From positions 434,001-498,000 of the forward strand of contig CAWDDB010000013.1 in the NCBI GenBank assembly GCA_963800975.1: 64,000 nt of DNA. Reading direction: 5' to 3'. Both the position numbers and the translations under genes were made by a program. The notes under the pieces were generated by a model that was given only the letters and a program-made list of their open reading frames with translations, searched no databases and was not told where the DNA came from. Positions 62,120-64,000 of this stretch are shown here, piece after piece (the first letter of the stretch is position 1; the number at the start of each line of letters is the position of its first letter). The DNA is from JALYGY01 sp963800975 (GTDB lineage: Bacteria; Actinomycetota; Rubrobacteria; Rubrobacterales; Rubrobacteraceae).

Positions 62120-64000
<1,881 letters not shown>

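Overview
The window is GC-rich, densely coded and uses many GTG and TTG starts. It looks like chromosomal DNA of an actinobacterium, most likely Rubrobacter or a close relative. That placement is inference from gene content: a mannosylglycerate hydrolase (a family studied in Rubrobacter and Thermus), divergent BchN/BchB-like proteins (homologs have been reported in Rubrobacter), and DUF4870, DUF3105 and MFS/TetR gene types. I found no rRNA, tRNA, CRISPR array, transposase, integrase or phage module.

Layout. 1-2.5 kb: edge of a DUF1772 gene, lspA, DUF4870 and LURP-one-like proteins, then a tiny poly-arginine reading frame with its own promoter and terminator. 2.6-8.7 kb: ABC exporter coupled to a Ser/Thr kinase, a NarL-type two-component pair, and a HipA-like kinase coupled to DUF3037. 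8.7-12.5 kb: DUF3105 protein, CDF metal exporter, an HtrA-like protease broken by three indels, and small proteins. 12.5-17.6 kb: a stem-loop repeat array, a BchN/BchB-like pair lacking the usual iron-sulfur ligands, then deoD and pyrimidine-nucleoside phosphorylase. 17.8-20.9 kb: large DUF11 surface protein with one frameshift.

21.2-39.9 kb is a catabolic island: class III aminotransferase, PotABCD polyamine-type transporter, TetR regulator, PYROXD2-like flavoprotein, ADP-forming acyl-CoA synthetase, Rieske oxygenase, DAO-type flavoprotein, acyl-CoA dehydrogenase and aminobutyraldehyde/betaine-aldehyde-type dehydrogenase. A beta-helix surface protein sits inside it. Together they suggest import and oxidation of polyamines or quaternary amines to acyl-CoA.

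39.9-49.3 kb: an OmpR-type two-component pair, a lipoprotein, an ECF sigma factor, an anti-sigma-like protein, a TPR-CHAT protease and a secreted subtilase. The lipoprotein and the subtilase share an 11-bp-phased direct-repeat box upstream. 49.4-53.2 kb: DedA protein, mannosylglycerate hydrolase overlapping an SDR, and small proteins. 53.4-55.8 kb: deoB and nupC, which complete a nucleoside-salvage set with the 15-17 kb genes. 55.9-61.7 kb: GNAT, a DHFR-like reductase, a Yip1-like membrane protein divergent from a TetR gene with a near-perfect operator, MFS and DUF418 proteins. 61.8-64 kb: a VapC remnant and the 5' part of acnA, which carries an unusual acidic insert.
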